A stretch of 64,000 bases of DNA from NCBI RefSeq assembly GCF_026314945.1, contig NZ_CP111121.1, positions 2,294,001 through 2,358,000 of the forward strand, given 5' to 3'. This document shows positions 36,471-45,465 of the stretch, one piece after another (the first letter of the stretch is position 1; each line of letters opens with the position of its first letter). A program made the position numbers and the translations under genes. This DNA comes from Chryseobacterium fluminis. Its GTDB lineage: Bacteria; Bacteroidota; Bacteroidia; Flavobacteriales; Weeksellaceae. The notes under the pieces are model-generated. The model searched no databases. It was not told the DNA's origin and saw only the letters and a list, made by a program, of their open reading frames with translations.

Positions 36471-36806
36471 TTGATTTTGTTCAGAAAAGAATCTAGATGA
36501 TCTTAACTTTTGAAAATGACTGTTTTTACATGTATTCCAATAATATTTCTATACTTTAAAAGTAGCCAAATTAAAATCAAAGACAAGGTGTATTAATTTG
36601 AATCACTTTACAAGTATAAAGAAAATCTGAGATTTTTCTTACAGTAAAAACACTGTGATTTTTCAAGGTTTGTAAAAATATTTAATAAAAATAATCCATC
36701 TCATAATTGAAACGGATTATATAAGTTAGTATTATTGATATAAAAATTATTTTATTACTTTGAATATTCAAGTTTAAAAATTCATTTTTAAATAATCATA
36801 TTCATT

Positions 36807-37721
36807 TTAAGGCTTTTGGTTAAATTCATATAATTCATAATACTCAATTAATTTATTTTTATATTCATTTTCTAATTGTAGATAAATGTAAAAAATCCAT
36901 TCTTTTGTATATATATAATGGGTAAGGAATGAACGTCTAAAAGATTTTTTTTGATTCACGTAATTTTCCCAATCTGAATGATACTTTTCAAAAGCAGATA
37001 AATTTTCAGTGTCTGTGCTTTTTATTTTGTTATGAAGTTTTTGATAAATATTACCAATCTCTTTTTTCCATGACTCTTCTTCAATTCCAAAATTTTTAAT
37101 TACATCTTCATCACTGCCTGCTCCATTATCAAATTTTTTTATTCTACTTAATGAAGCTTTACAAGAATCTGATAGAGCAATAGAATCTTTAGAATTATTT
37201 TGGACTTGTGGCTTATTAAATGTTTTTGCAGATTCTTTTTTAGAATCACAACTCAATAGTAGAAAAAGCATTATAAAAACAGGTAATATTCCTGTTTTAA
37301 GGAAGCCTTGAAAAGCAGTAATATACTCATTATAATCAGAATATTTTTTGCTTGGAAATGGCGACCAATCATCGTTTACAAAAATATCAGCCTCCATAGC
37401 TCTACGCTTAATCAAGCTTCTCTCCTCATTCCCGTTTGAAAATCTTCGGGTCAAGAAAGCTTTAAAAATCTCTTCTTTTGTTAATTTTTCCACTCCTTTA
37501 TTAATTGTATTTTCTAATGTTTCACCATAACCACCATTGAAAATTGCCATTAATAATCCATCGTATTCTCTTTGCAAAAGCTTAACTTTAATACCTTTTG
37601 TCTTTGAATCTCCAAGTCCATTTTCCAGCAATTTAGTTTTTGCCATAACATCATCATATAAAAGCCTTTCTGCCTGAGCCTCCGTAATGCCATTTTTCCA
37701 TTTTATCCCAGTAAAGCTCAT
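36807..37721 (-). CDS. chimera: GH24 lysozyme C-terminus fused to a lipoprotein
   Basis: Residues 1-125 match the C-terminal part of phage-type lysozyme (GITEAQAERLLYDDV, then EYDGLLMAIFNGG, then SLIKRRAMEADIF); the N-terminal catalytic Glu region is absent and is replaced by an IS remnant in another frame. Around residue 140 a lipoprotein signal appears mid-protein (KTGILPVFIMLFLLLSCDSK), followed by about 150 helical residues with a KYHSDWENYVNQ segment that recalls LprI-type lysozyme inhibitors. I infer a deletion that joined a toxin gene to its lipoprotein neighbour. It is probably non-functional as a unit. Confidence 0.6.
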   Translation of the reverse strand: MSFTGIKWKNGITEAQAERLLYDDVMAKTKLLENGLGDSKTKGIKVKLLQREYDGLLMAIFNGGYGETLENTINKGVEKLTKEEIFKAFLTRRFSNGNEERSLIKRRAMEADIFVNDDWSPFPSKKYSDYNEYITAFQGFLKTGILPVFIMLFLLLSCDSKKESAKTFNKPQVQNNSKDSIALSDSCKASLSRIKKFDNGAGSDEDVIKNFGIEEESWKKEIGNIYQKLHNKIKSTDTENLSAFEKYHSDWENYVNQKKSFRRSFLTHYIYTKEWIFYIYLQLENEYKNKLIEYYELYEFNQKP

Positions 37722-37820
37722 CTGCCAATTTAACCAACGGATGTTCCATATTAATCAGTTCCGTAAGCCTCGTCTTAAATAAATTCTGCTGTAAATCTGG
37801 TTCTATTTTTCCTAACATTT
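37690..37820 (-). pseudogene. IS5-like transposase N-terminal remnant
   Basis: About 40 residues (GKIEPDLQQNLFKTRLTELI, then MEHPLVKLADELYWDKMEK) match the start of IS5-type transposases, with similarity to but not identity with the copy at 26.5-27.2 kb. It ends abruptly inside the lysozyme fragment. Confidence 0.7.
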
Positions 37821-37997
37821 TGCCGCTTTTTATGCCCTTAAAATACAATTTCCTGCAATTTGACACAACCTTTTTCAAGAATTTCTGAACCCAGAAATAC
37901 ATAACCAGATTGTTACATTAATTTTAAGGGCTAACTAAATAATGTCCCCAAAATAATGATAAAGAGTCGCCTCATATTAAAATGTGGCGACTTACTA

Positions 37998-38369
37998 TTA
38001 TTTATCCATCGCTTTAATTTCTGGTGAAGTTGGCGGTAAATGTTGAAATTTATAAGTATGCATCTTATCCTCGAAAACATCAAATTTACTCAATGGAACT
38101 GTATCTGTAACAGATTTAACAAAATGGAAAGTTTTAATATCAACAATATTCTTTAATTGATAAGTACTATCCTTATAAAAAACCAAATCAAAAAATCGAA
38201 ATTGATTATTTTGTGAATTTTTCTCGTTAATAATATCAATTTCTCTCTTTAAATAAATATTACCTTGCTGGTCTTCATATAGTATATTATCTTTAATATT
38301 TTTCATTTTTTTCTGTTGGCTACATGAACAAACCATAAAAACAGTGAATAATCCAATAATTATTTTCAT
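37998..38369 (-). CDS. small lipoprotein (123 aa)
   Basis: The ATG at 38369 gives MKIIIGLFTVFMVCSCSQQK, a lipoprotein signal with lipobox VCSC; an earlier in-frame start would put a basic tail before it. The mature part is about 105 aa, beta-rich and acidic. It is the intact version of the stub at 35640-35687. It sits among hydrolase fragments, so an immunity-type role is possible but unproven. Confidence 0.7.
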   Translation of the reverse strand: MKIIIGLFTVFMVCSCSQQKKMKNIKDNILYEDQQGNIYLKREIDIINEKNSQNNQFRFFDLVFYKDSTYQLKNIVDIKTFHFVKSVTDTVPLSKFDVFEDKMHTYKFQHLPPTSPEIKAMDK

Positions 38370-38810
38370 TTTCTTCTTTCTCAATACAATTTTCCATTTT
38401 CTGACTAGAAATATCAATAGTATCATGATGCTGATTTACCTTGAGTTGACAGATCTCATCAACACCAGTATGTTGATAGCCTATTCTATAAGCATTTTCA
38501 ACAATTGGGAAATCATTTGTTTTTCATTTTTAAGAATGACAGAATCAGAATATACAGTATTGGCCTGTTGACTATCTCTAGGATCACTTTATTTTCTGCT
38601 CCTTTTCTATATTTCAAAAAAATTGGGATTTTAGATGCGACTAAAGTTGTTTTTAATATTACAGCCTCTTTTTTAAGTTTCAAAATTAATTTTAAAATAT
38701 ACTATACTATCTGCAAATGATCATTCCAAATAACTGAGTCCACCAGAATCTTTTTTTCATTATAGGCCAATTGCATGCTTTCAAATTTTTGAAATTGCAC
38801 ATTGAAAGAA
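38366..38810 (-). pseudogene. decayed copy of the 35.7-36.2 kb lipoprotein
   Basis: The nucleotide sequence follows 35684-36130 almost base for base (for example ATCAATAGTATCATGATGCT in both) but has several single-base indels near 38520, 38565, 38675 and 38690 that break the frame. It sits directly upstream of the intact small lipoprotein, the same order as in the other copy. Confidence 0.85.
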
Positions 38811-38989
38811 GCCGTCTCATTTAGAATGAGACGGCTTCTATATAATTAATAGAGTAAAAAAATCACTTTATTACTTTATACTTTTTAAGAAATTCCATTT
38901 TTTCTTCAGGTAATGATTTACTCACTAAATTATCTCCATCTGTTCTAAAAAGATGATATTCTTCATTTATATTTTTAACATAAGAACTA

Positions 38990-39697
38990 TTATATCAATT
39001 CATAACTATCGTAAACGATATTACAATTTTTATTTATACTCCATATTTTCCAGAATCCTTTCCGAATATTTTTCTCAGAAATATTCCATTTACCATTTTC
39101 AAATTTTGAAACTTTGAAATGCCCTGTTACGTCTGACGGAGACCAAGTTTCCTCATATTTTTCTTTTAAAATTAAAAGATCTTTGTCCCAAAAATACTTT
39201 TCCAAATAAAATTCTGATAATCCACTATGCCATTTTGAACATATTTCTTTTTTAGCATCTAAAAATGTAGGGTTATATATGTTATCTAAATCTTTATAGT
39301 GTTTAAAATGATTGTTACTCTTATCAAATAACCAAAAAGAAAAAGAACTATTATAATTTCCTTCGTAGTTTAATAAACTAATATCATTTTGCCCATCAAA
39401 ATTAACATCATTATCTATAGAAAAAAAAATATTTTTTTCATACATCTGTATTGTGTCAATTTTTATTTCCTGAATTTTTTTTCCTCCAACATCAGTAATG
39501 ACAATTTTTTCACATTTAATAATATCAGGCTTTGAAGGGTCTTTAATATAAAATAGATCAAATTTATATGATTTGTTTGATAACTGCTTATGCAAAGTAT
39601 TGGTTGCCTGGACAGGCTTATCATTTACATTTTTATGTTGTTTTTCTTTACAATTTAAAAACAATATGAATAAAGATAAAAAAGATAATATTTTCAT
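38990..39697 (-). CDS. lipoprotein, possible lysozyme/PG-hydrolase inhibitor
   Basis: The 235-aa product starts MKILSFLSLFILFLNCKEK (lipobox FLNC). Its centre, DNDVNFDGQNDISLLNYEGN, resembles the calcium-binding repeat and core of XAC2610/PliI-like lysozyme inhibitors. Its ATG overlaps the stop of the upstream hydrolase gene by four bases (ATGA), the classic layout of a toxin gene followed by its immunity gene. The inhibitor role is inferred from these two facts. Confidence 0.7.
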   Translation of the reverse strand: MKILSFLSLFILFLNCKEKQHKNVNDKPVQATNTLHKQLSNKSYKFDLFYIKDPSKPDIIKCEKIVITDVGGKKIQEIKIDTIQMYEKNIFFSIDNDVNFDGQNDISLLNYEGNYNSSFSFWLFDKSNNHFKHYKDLDNIYNPTFLDAKKEICSKWHSGLSEFYLEKYFWDKDLLILKEKYEETWSPSDVTGHFKVSKFENGKWNISEKNIRKGFWKIWSINKNCNIVYDSYELI

Positions 39698-40440
39698 AGA
39701 TCAAAATTTAAGATGCCATTTATTCTAAATTTCTTGACATTCTGTTCATTTGGAAGTAAGACAGGGTGATCTTTAAAAAACTTAGCAATCGCTTTTTCGT
39801 GGAAAATAAAAGATGTCCCATTTCCTGCTCTCATAATATGGACATATCTAATTTTCGTTTTATTCTGGAGCTGCAACCAATAATATTGTCTTGCCATAAA
39901 CCATTTTGGATCATGGCTCGCATTATTAGGATCATCAGTATCCATATCCAAATCCGCCCAATAACCTTGACCCTCCCAGTCTCTAAAACAGGTTTTAGGA
40001 CTAGCTGAAAACACATTATTTACGATAAAATTCTTTAATTTCAAAAATTTAGGTACTCTCTTCTCTTTGAAATCTTTCGTTTCCGTATAAGATTTTATAG
40101 TAAAATTACCATATTTTACACTTCCATATTCGTCACCAACACCAAAATAAAAAGTACATAACTTATAATCTGGTTGTTTTAATCGATATGCGGTAGATGC
40201 CTTCATCCCGTCCCAACTATCAAATCCATTAAGTCTTACCCTATTATAATAAACCCATGCTATATCATACAGAGCTTCATTACCAAGTTGACTTTCACAC
40301 AAAATAGTTGAAATAAATTTTTCCTTTTCAACTTCAGATATTTTTAATTGGGGGACACTTTCTTTAACGCACTCTTCATTTACTTTTGTTTTAGATGAAT
40401 ACTTTAATCCAAATTCATTAGTTTTTGCAGATAAGGCCAT
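39694..40440 (-). CDS. putative cell-wall hydrolase / effector
   Basis: From ATG at 40440 the 248-aa product has no signal peptide. A segment EKEKFISTILCESQLGNEAL, then YDIAWVYYNRVR, resembles SleB/cell-wall-hydrolase and transglycosylase-like folds, where the Glu is catalytic. The C-terminal half is rich in Trp and Tyr. It overlaps the preceding frameshifted gene by 23 bp and the following lipoprotein by 4 bp. A secreted antibacterial effector paired with that lipoprotein is the best reading. Confidence 0.6.
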   Translation of the reverse strand: MALSAKTNEFGLKYSSKTKVNEECVKESVPQLKISEVEKEKFISTILCESQLGNEALYDIAWVYYNRVRLNGFDSWDGMKASTAYRLKQPDYKLCTFYFGVGDEYGSVKYGNFTIKSYTETKDFKEKRVPKFLKLKNFIVNNVFSASPKTCFRDWEGQGYWADLDMDTDDPNNASHDPKWFMARQYYWLQLQNKTKIRYVHIMRAGNGTSFIFHEKAIAKFFKDHPVLLPNEQNVKKFRINGILNFDL

Positions 40441-40800
40441 CACAAACAATTGTCATTTCAAACTCAAAGTCTCCCTCAAAAATACTTTTTGACAATTTAT
40501 CCAGATCAGTTTTATTAAAAGGATAAGTAACTCGCGTATTTCCACTTGTCAGAATCTGAACAGTTCCACTGTCTACAGCTTCTGATCCTACAATTTCCAC
40601 TTCAACTAAGAACAACTGTGCTTTTTCACTTCCTAAATTTGATGCATAAACGTCAAAAATCAAATTTATTTTTTCTTTTTCATCTGTATAAGAAATATAT
40701 TTTATATTTAGTGTTTTTTTTGAGGATACCCCACTCCATTTGTATTATTTAACCCCAATGCTTTTATTTTTGGAATTTCTAATTTTTTTATAGGTTTCAA
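40418..40800 (-). pseudogene. beta-rich protein interrupted by a -1 frameshift at A8
   Basis: From a TTG at 40800 the frame reads KPIKKLEIPKIKALGLNNTN through VGYPQKK and hits a stop. One base back at the run of eight A (about 40714-40721) the frame continues TLNIKYISYTDEKEKINLIF and on to MTIVCDGLICKN at 40418, about 127 residues in all. The codons at the run are A-AAA-AAA, which is also a -1 slippery site. It may be a homopolymer deletion or programmed frameshifting. No family is recognised; the fold looks immunoglobulin-like. Confidence 0.55.
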
Positions 40801-40873
40801 AATTTGTAAATTTTAATTATTAAAAAAAGAAATAGCGGCAGTTACACCGCCATTTCTCCAAGTTAATTTAAGA

Positions 40874-41513
40874 TTAATCCAAAGTACTTGTTTCCTTATC
40901 TCCATGAGATAACAGAATATCTCTCTGCTCAAAACTCGTTTCAAACTCCAGCTCTTTTGGATTTTCACAATTATTTGTATCAGTTTCCGGAAAGATTGGA
41001 CGCGGATGTTCAACCGGTAATCCCGTAGATTTATCCTGAAAAATAGTAAGTGTTGTTGGAACTCTCGTAATCCAGTATTTCCCTTGAGGCTCTCCGGTAG
41101 GCTGTCTCATTTCATCTACAATAGACATGTACATTGGATCCCCGATCACCGGCACAGCTCCACCATTCCAGATCAATCCCGTTTCAAGGAAGAACTGCAC
41201 AGCGGCTTCAAAGCCGGGTTTTACGGTAACAATAATTCTTGCCATACCTGCCTGTAAGAAACTTCTGAATAGAGGGTCTACACTTTCAGTAAGGTAAAAT
41301 TCCTGCCAGCTTTTACGGTTTGCCCAATAGTTCTGAAAAGCGTCTGTGACGCATTGTTGTTTGTAGACATTTGTGTAAATTTGTTTTAGTTTTATAAAAG
41401 GTTGAGATTTGAAGCCTCTTTTTATTAGAGTATCTTCAGGTTTTAGCCTTATTTTTTTAGGTGGTATTCAGGCTAAGATATGTCCATCATGAGTTTTAAT
41501 TTTGAGTTTCATT
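40874..41513 (-). pseudogene. unknown protein with in-frame TGA at codon 15
   Basis: ATG at 41513 gives KLKIKTHDGHILA, then TGA (41471-41469). The same frame runs on open for nearly 200 codons: IPPKKIRLKPEDTLIKRGF, later YWANRKSWQEFYLTESVDPL and ARIIVTVKPGFEAAVQFF, ending at 40874. Internal starts such as ATG at 41245 could express only the C-terminal 123 aa. The family is not recognised. It is first in the minus-strand series leading into the hydrolase and lipoproteins. Confidence 0.6.
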
Positions 41514-42019
41514 TTCTGTGTCTTCTATAATGCAAATATCAATCAGGAAAGCGACGAAACTTGACGTATTAAATTAATTTACAGATATTTTAAATAATTT
41601 TGTAATGTATCGGAAGCCTGCAAAAAGAAATTTTCAAATCAAATAACATAATAAAAAAATCCATATTAAATATGCAATATGAACTTATGTGTGTTATTTC
41701 TCGTATAGCTAATTTATAACCGATCTTGAACGAGGTTCTATGTTTTCTTTTCAAAAAACCGGAGCAAATAAGCTCAGTCTTTCGGATGTTACCCACGATA
41801 CATGTAACCGTCATTTGCCTTTATACTGCTAGTCCAGAGATATAAAAACAAACCTTTGATCTCGTAACTACCAGCTCTTTAGTATGATGTGGCAGAAATA
41901 ACGTTAAAAGCTTTGGTCATGTCAAATATTGGTATTAAATTTGATTTTAATGATATTTATCAGTATTTTTAATTTTGATTGAAAGCATTTTATTATAAGT
42001 CCTATAAATTTATCCGATC
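41514..42019. other. 506-bp intergenic region with pilin 1 promoter
   Basis: This marks the border between the AT-rich island and the pilus locus. The only clear element is TAATTTTG at 41970-41977, an exact -7 match 42 bp before the first pilin. A 74-codon minus-strand frame at 41590-41814 has no coding character and is ignored. Confidence 0.5.
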
Positions 42020-42562
42020 ATGAAAAAACAAATTGTTATCGCTGCGCTCTCTATAGGAGCCATCGCTTTGGGAACCCACTGGGTTCCGGCACAAAATTCT
42101 GAGCAAGTGAGTACATCCGTAAATATTATTTTAGCCGATGTGATTGCAATGGACGCAGGTTCTGCCGCTTTAGCAGGCAATGTAGATTTTAATTATGGAA
42201 ATACGAAGGATTATAATTCATCAAAAAGTGTGACTGTTCCCAACAGCTTAGTCATCATTTCCTCTAAAAACTTCGATGTAAAAGTAAAATCAGAAGGCGC
42301 AAACTTTGTAAGCGGCGCGAACGTAATTCCGGTTGATATATTAAAGGTGAAAGCAACACCGGGCGGAAATTTAACAGGAACTCTGAATGAGGTCACTTTA
42401 TCGACCAACGACCAGGTGCTGGTGAGTAATGCAGGCTTAGGTGCCAAACAATCTTTAAATATTGCCTATTCTATTTCAGCAGAAAAAGCATCGACGGTAC
42501 TGCTCGGGAAACCTCAGGGAACCTATACGCAAACCGTAACGTATACCGCGACTGCTTTATAA
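42020..42562 (+). CDS. pilin-like subunit 1 (diverged)
   Basis: The 180-aa product has a signal peptide ending PAQ, then an N-terminal strand rich in alternating hydrophobic residues (STSVNIILADVIAMDAG). The C-terminus is GTYTQTVTYTATAL, like the last strand of spore-coat-U/archaic chaperone-usher pilins. It is the most diverged of five paralogues in this locus and lacks the repeated upstream palindrome. A minor or first subunit role is possible. Confidence 0.75.
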   Translation: MKKQIVIAALSIGAIALGTHWVPAQNSEQVSTSVNIILADVIAMDAGSAALAGNVDFNYGNTKDYNSSKSVTVPNSLVIISSKNFDVKVKSEGANFVSGANVIPVDILKVKATPGGNLTGTLNEVTLSTNDQVLVSNAGLGAKQSLNIAYSISAEKASTVLLGKPQGTYTQTVTYTATAL

Positions 42563-42588
42563 TAAAAACAAACAGTAATTTTATATAC

Positions 42589-42621
42589 GCCCTCAGCACG
42601 CAAAGTGTTGAGGGCTTCTTT
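42589..42621 (+). terminator. terminator after pilin 1
   Basis: GCCCTCA and TGAGGGC pair, with CAC/GTG extending the stem, followed by TTCTTT. The same sequence recurs after pilin 3 and after the pilin stub at 52018. Confidence 0.8.
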
Positions 42622-42647
42622 ATGTAAAAACATAAATCAATAATCCG

Positions 42648-42715
42648 TGTAGTTATTTTACTACATGAACTTCCATTTTCCACTACAGAGAAATTTTATC
42701 GCCTCCGTAGATTTG
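42648..42715 (+). promoter_or_regulatory. pilin 2 promoter with repeated operator
   Basis: TGTAGT-TATTTT-ACTACA (42648-42665), a further ACTACA exactly 22 bp on (42682), then TAGATTTG (42708-42715), an exact -7 element. No TTG is present near -33, so an activator bound at the palindrome is likely. Confidence 0.7.
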
Positions 42716-42766
42716 TCATGTTCAAAGGAGAACAATTAAACAAAATAAAAATTAAATACTACTGTC

Positions 42767-43312
42767 ATGATAAAACAAATCGCCATCGCAGCCTTAACTA
42801 TCGGAGCATTCATCTTAGGAACTAACAATGTTCAGGCTCAGAATACCACCGCCACCACTACGGTAAGCATCACTCTGAATGATGTCATCTCTATCGATGC
42901 GGGAAGTACGGCCATTACCGGTGCTGTTGCCTTCAACTATGCTACTGCTGCGGATTATAATTCGGAAAAGACAGTAGCCCAGGCCAACGCCCTGAAAGTG
43001 ACTTCAACCAAAAACTTTAATGTAAAAGTAAAAGCAGGCGGTGCGAGCTTCGTGAACGGAACCAGCCTGATCCCGGTAGATGTTTTAACCATCAAAGCTG
43101 CCGCAGCTTCAGGAACTATGGGAGGAACAAAAAGTGCTGTGGTTTTATCGGCAACGGATCAGACTTTAGTGACCAATGCTCCGCTTGGAAGCGCCTTGAC
43201 TCTGAATCTGGACTACACCATTCCTGCCACAAAATCATCTTCTTCGGATATTTTAGGGAAACCGGCCGGAACGTACACGCAAACGGTAACGTATACTGCG
43301 ACTGCTTTATAA
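42767..43312 (+). CDS. pilin-like subunit 2
   Basis: The 181-aa product has signal peptide MIKQIAIAALTIGAFILGTN to VQAQ, an N-terminal donor-strand-like segment (TTTVSITLNDVISIDAGS) and the C-terminal GTYTQTVTYTATAL. It is secreted and expected to be polymerised by the chaperone and usher at 53.8-57.5 kb. It differs from pilin 3 at only two residues (S/N in GTSLIP, T/A in LVTNAP). Low charge and high Ala/Thr fit a structural subunit. Confidence 0.78.
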   Translation: MIKQIAIAALTIGAFILGTNNVQAQNTTATTTVSITLNDVISIDAGSTAITGAVAFNYATAADYNSEKTVAQANALKVTSTKNFNVKVKAGGASFVNGTSLIPVDVLTIKAAAASGTMGGTKSAVVLSATDQTLVTNAPLGSALTLNLDYTIPATKSSSSDILGKPAGTYTQTVTYTATAL

Positions 43313-43490
43313 TAAAAATAAATAAAATTATAAGCTCTCAATATTAAAAAGTGTTGAGGCTTCTATTAACTAATAGGTGTAATTATTTGATCCGATCCTT
43401 CTCTGTAACCTGACTTTACACGTCTGAAAAAGGATTAAAAAAACAATAAAAGTAAAATTTTTTATATATTAATATTTTGTGATTTGGTGT

Positions 43491-43522
43491 TTCAAAGGCT
43501 TCCTACAGGAGGCCTTTGATTT
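43491..43522 (+). terminator. terminator after pilin 2
   Basis: TCAAAGGC-tt-CCT-ac-AGG-ag-GCCTTTGA followed by TTTT. An almost identical hairpin follows pilin 4 at 52948. Confidence 0.75.
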
Positions 43523-43641
43523 TAAAATAAATTTGCAAAAACCTGGAAAATTTTAAATCAACTAAAGCAGTTTACGAGATCAAACTCACATTGTTTAGTT
43601 GTGATACACTTGCTTTTCTATGTAAACCAATGAATAATCCG

Positions 43642-43710
43642 TGTAGTTATTTTACTACAAGAACTTCCATTTTCCACTACAGAGAAAATTTTATCGCCGC
43701 CGTAGATTTG
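43642..43710 (+). promoter_or_regulatory. pilin 3 promoter with repeated operator
   Basis: Same layout as for pilin 2: TGTAGT-N6-ACTACA (43642-43659), ACTACA at 43676, TAGATTTG at 43703-43710. Confidence 0.7.
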
Positions 43711-43762
43711 TCATGTTCAAAAGAGAACAATTAGACAAAAATAAAAATTAAATACTACTGTC

Positions 43763-44308
43763 ATGATAAAACAAATCGCCATCGCAGCCTTAACTATCGG
43801 AGCATTCATACTGGGAACTAATAATGTTCAGGCTCAGAATACTACCGCAACCACTACGGTAAGCATCACCCTGAATGATGTCATTTCTATCGATGCGGGA
43901 AGTACGGCCATTACCGGTGCTGTTGCCTTCAACTATGCTACTGCTGCGGATTATAATTCGGAAAAGACAGTAGCCCAGGCCAACGCCCTGAAAGTGACTT
44001 CAACCAAAAACTTTAATGTAAAAGTAAAAGCAGGCGGTGCGAGCTTCGTGAACGGAACCAACCTGATCCCGGTAGATGTTTTAACCATCAAAGCTGCCGC
44101 AGCTTCAGGAACTATGGGAGGAACAAAAAGTGCAGTTGTTTTATCGGCAACAGATCAGACTTTAGTGGCCAATGCTCCTCTTGGAAGCGCCTTGACTCTG
44201 AATCTGGACTACACCATTCCTGCCACAAAATCATCTTCTTCTGATATTTTAGGGAAACCGGCCGGAACGTATACGCAAACCGTGACGTATACCGCGACTG
44301 CTTTATAA
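43763..44308 (+). CDS. pilin-like subunit 3
   Basis: This 181-aa protein is almost identical to subunit 2, with Asn in GTNLIP and Ala in LVANAP. Signal peptide, N-terminal strand and C-terminal beta strand are conserved. It is followed by the CCCTCA/TGAGGG terminator, after which the array is interrupted by the AraC-to-GLPGLI insert. Confidence 0.78.
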   Translation: MIKQIAIAALTIGAFILGTNNVQAQNTTATTTVSITLNDVISIDAGSTAITGAVAFNYATAADYNSEKTVAQANALKVTSTKNFNVKVKAGGASFVNGTNLIPVDVLTIKAAAASGTMGGTKSAVVLSATDQTLVANAPLGSALTLNLDYTIPATKSSSSDILGKPAGTYTQTVTYTATAL

Positions 44309-44334
44309 TAAAAACAAACAGTAATTTTATATAC

Positions 44335-44366
44335 GCCCTCAACACGCAAAGTGTTGAGGGCTTTCT
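44335..44366 (+). terminator. terminator after pilin 3
   Basis: GCCCTCA-ACAC-gcaaa-GTGT-TGAGGGC followed by TTTCTC. Similarity to the other inter-pilin spacers stops just after it. Confidence 0.8.
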
Positions 44367-44533
44367 CTAACTAATATGTCTAGTTATTTTGATGTAATCA
44401 ACTTTAAATGATACCTCTTTGTAAACTGACTTTACATGTCTGGAAAAGTCTTGATCTTTAACAATGCCCACAGAAATACTTCCGCTCTAATTTTGTAAGA
44501 AACGTTAGGATTATCAGCTTCTGTTATAAGTGT

Positions 44534-45448
44534 TTAATGAAATAAATATCTAAATTCTAAAGGGGAAACGTTTGTCTTGCTCTTGAACAGCTTGCTGAAG
44601 GACTGAGGATGCTCAAAGCCCAACTCGAATGCAATTTCACTTATGGAAAGGTTTGTCGTGGATAATTTTTCCTTAGCTTTTTCGATGATTGCATTTTGAA
44701 TGTATTGTTGTGTATTTAGTCCTGTAAATGAGCGCAGCATATCACTCAAATAGCGTTGGGAGAACTTTAATTCAGTACTGACATATTTTACGGATGGCAA
44801 GCCGTTTCTCAGGCCGTTTTCTTCTTGGAAATATCTATTTAAAAGGCTTTCCAGAGAAGCAATGATGTCGTGATTAACTGCTTTTCTCGTAATAAACTGC
44901 CTGTTGTAAAAACGGTTGCTGTAATTTAATAATAATTCTACCTGCGATACCAAAATATCTTGGCTGAAATGGTCAATGGTATTGGCTAATTCATTAGCTA
45001 TTATAGCAAATAAATTAGCAATAATCTCTTTTTCTTTTGCCGATAAAAACAAGGCTTCTGAAACATCATAAGAGAAAAATCCATATTGATTGATTGTCTT
45101 TCCCAACGAATAATTTCGGATGAAATCCGGATGGAAATACAAAGCAATTCCTTCATAACTTTCCAGTTCTTCCGGTGGAAAGACGATTTGTTTTGGTTTC
45201 AGGAACGCCAATCCGCCTTCTTCAAAATCGTAAAAGCCCTGTCCGTATTTGATCTGTCCTTTAAAAGTAGGCTTAAAGGAAATTTTGTAAAAATCAAGGC
45301 TAACCTTTTGGCCTTTTGGAAACATGCCAAGCGAAACATTATTGTAATCCACCAAGGTGATCAATGGGTGCGAAGGCGCGGGAAATCCCAGCACACGAAC
45401 CAATTGCGATATACTGTTAATATTATTGATATTAGATTGTTGTCCCAT
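44534..45448 (-). CDS. AraC-family transcriptional regulator
   Basis: The 304-aa product has a cupin-like sensor region and a C-terminal AraC double helix-turn-helix (FSQRYLSDMLRSFTGLNTQQ to NLSISEIAFELGFEHPQSF, then FKSKTNVSPLEFR). The reductases at 45466-46203 and 46215-47192 lie on the same strand directly upstream of it, 17 bp before its start, so they form one unit and it probably controls them. There is no reason to link it to the pilins except position. Confidence 0.88.
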   Translation of the reverse strand: MGQQSNINNINSISQLVRVLGFPAPSHPLITLVDYNNVSLGMFPKGQKVSLDFYKISFKPTFKGQIKYGQGFYDFEEGGLAFLKPKQIVFPPEELESYEGIALYFHPDFIRNYSLGKTINQYGFFSYDVSEALFLSAKEKEIIANLFAIIANELANTIDHFSQDILVSQVELLLNYSNRFYNRQFITRKAVNHDIIASLESLLNRYFQEENGLRNGLPSVKYVSTELKFSQRYLSDMLRSFTGLNTQQYIQNAIIEKAKEKLSTTNLSISEIAFELGFEHPQSFSKLFKSKTNVSPLEFRYLFH

Positions 45449-45465
45449 TTCTTTTACGAATTTAA

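Noticed and set aside
41590..41814. 74-codon minus-strand frame in the island/pilus border
   Set aside because: No signal, family resemblance or coding pattern; probably chance in AT-rich DNA.
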